Assembly (NCBI GenBank): GCA_027622495.1 | Contig: JAQBYL010000238.1 | Span: forward strand, 1-6,502 | Reading direction: 5' to 3' | DNA from: Pseudomonadota bacterium | GTDB taxonomy: Bacteria; Pseudomonadota; Gammaproteobacteria; Pseudomonadales; Azotimanducaceae | DNA length: 6,502 bases | Part shown: positions 6,033 to 6,502 of the stretch, piece by piece | How the letters are laid out: each line of letters opens with the position of its first letter | Numbering within the stretch: position 1 is the first letter of the stretch | Notes under the pieces: model-generated | The model's database searches: none | Told to the model about the DNA's origin: nothing | The model's input: only the letters and a program-made list of their open reading frames with translations | Translations under genes and position numbers: made by a program

Positions 6033-6502
6033 TCAAGAACAGGTCGAGTCGGTGGACTCGACCTGTTCAACGGTCGGTCTGATCAGACATTCCTGCGCCG
6101 CACTTGCCACCAATTGCCCAGCGCGATTAAAAAACTGACCACGGACAAAGCCGCGCGCAGCCGCCGCGTTGGGTGATTGCTTGGCGAACAGAAGCCATTC
6201 ATCGGCACGGAACGGCCGATGGAACCACAGAGCGTGATCAAGACTTGCACCGCGAACATTACGACGCATCCTGGCGCGACCGTGCGGCAGCATCGATGTG
6301 CTCATGAAATCCAGGTCCGACATGTAACCGAGCATGGCAACGTGGATTTCCGGATTGTTCGGTAGAGGATCTCGCGCTTTTACCCAGGTATGTCGAAAGG
6401 GTGGCTGAGCACTTGCGTCCTCGAGGCTGACTCTTTCAACCTGCCGACTGTCGATGGCCTCGAAGCGAAAGGAAAATCGTGCCATTTCGGGGGACTGAAT
6501 TG
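6033..6502 (-). CDS. tesB: Acyl-CoA thioesterase II (TesB-type), C-terminal half (runs off right edge)
   Basis: The frame is open to the right edge and contains the second hotdog domain of a TesB-type thioesterase (full proteins are about 285-290 residues, so roughly half is seen). The Met at 6485 is probably internal, since the frame continues upstream of it with IQSPE. Numbering from that Met, recognisable segments are MLGYMSDLDF (51-60), ASLDHALWFHRPFRADEWLL (80-99), ARGFVRGQFFNRAGQLVASAAQ (110-131) and ECLIR (132-136). By comparison with E. coli TesB (Asp204, Thr228, Gln278), the catalytic residues are D83, S104 (Ser replacing Thr) and Q131, so activity is expected. TesB hydrolyses medium- and long-chain acyl-CoAs to free acid and CoA in the cytoplasm. 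After LIR, where E. coli TesB has only a few more residues, there is a 14-residue tail whose last 11 residues are encoded by a perfect palindrome. Confidence 0.93.
   Translation of the reverse strand, partial: IQSPEMARFSFRFEAIDSRQVERVSLEDASAQPPFRHTWVKARDPLPNNPEIHVAMLGYMSDLDFMSTSMLPHGRARMRRNVRGASLDHALWFHRPFRADEWLLFAKQSPNAAAARGFVRGQFFNRAGQLVASAAQECLIRPTVEQVESTDSTCS
6037..6068. terminator. Perfect 14-bp-arm hairpin at the convergent peroxiredoxin/tesB ends
   Basis: GAACAGGTCGAGTC (6037-6050) and GACTCGACCTGTTC (6055-6068) are exact reverse complements around a GGTG loop. The hairpin lies 12 bp after the peroxiredoxin stop and inside the last codons of the minus-strand thioesterase. It is well placed to stop or stabilise the peroxiredoxin transcript, and could act on both strands. 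Neither side has a T-tract, so it is not a classic intrinsic terminator; Rho-assisted termination or 3'-end protection is as likely. Confidence 0.65.

Noticed and set aside
3166..6502. The CoA diphosphatase and acyl-CoA thioesterase read as a dedicated CoA-turnover cluster
   Set aside because: They are on opposite strands, separated by the deacylase-like and peroxiredoxin genes, and share no promoter; proximity alone is weak evidence.

Overview
The window looks like chromosomal DNA from a Gammaproteobacterium. The GC content is moderate (mid-50s percent by eye), Shine-Dalgarno sites are normal, genes are packed tightly on both strands, and the gene families are proteobacterial. The pairing of DUF1800 with a Tat-exported DUF1501 protein, a TesB-type thioesterase and a type II/Prx5 peroxiredoxin fits a free-living aerobic, possibly marine, lineage. 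The genus cannot be named from the sequence alone. No mobile element, CRISPR array, tRNA or rRNA was seen.

Layout, left to right. Positions 1-325 (minus) hold the N-terminal part of a DUF1501 protein that runs off the left edge. Positions 329-2200 (minus) hold a complete DUF1800 protein with a GTG start. Positions 2247-3137 (minus) hold an EamA/DMT-type permease. These three genes share a strand with gaps of 46 bp and 3 bp and may form one transcription unit, permease - DUF1800 - DUF1501. The last two are probably translationally coupled. Only 28 bp away, a Nudix CoA diphosphatase of the NudL/YeaB type diverges on the plus strand (3166-3825). It converges on a minus-strand M14-family succinylglutamate desuccinylase/aspartoacylase-like protein (3868-5358), which has an N-terminal export or anchor segment and a long repeat-bearing linker. 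A 186-bp divergent intergenic region, with a perfect TATAAT serving the deacylase-like gene, leads to a Prx5-like peroxiredoxin (5545-6024, plus). That gene converges, with 8 bp between stop codons, on the 3' half of an acyl-CoA thioesterase II gene (6033 to beyond the right edge, minus).

How the genes relate. DUF1800 and DUF1501 are a recurrent pair of exported proteins of unknown function and are the least understood content here. The other genes are individually recognisable housekeeping or stress functions: CoA ester hydrolysis, CoA diphosphate cleavage, peroxide reduction, small-molecule export and amide hydrolysis. They do not form an obvious pathway. The most notable non-coding structures are a perfect 14-bp-arm palindrome that encodes the last residues of the thioesterase, competing hairpins between the Nudix and deacylase-like genes, and a GCATGC palindrome that puts an ATG for each of two divergent genes on the same bases. 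I found no convincing new multi-gene defence or biosynthetic system.
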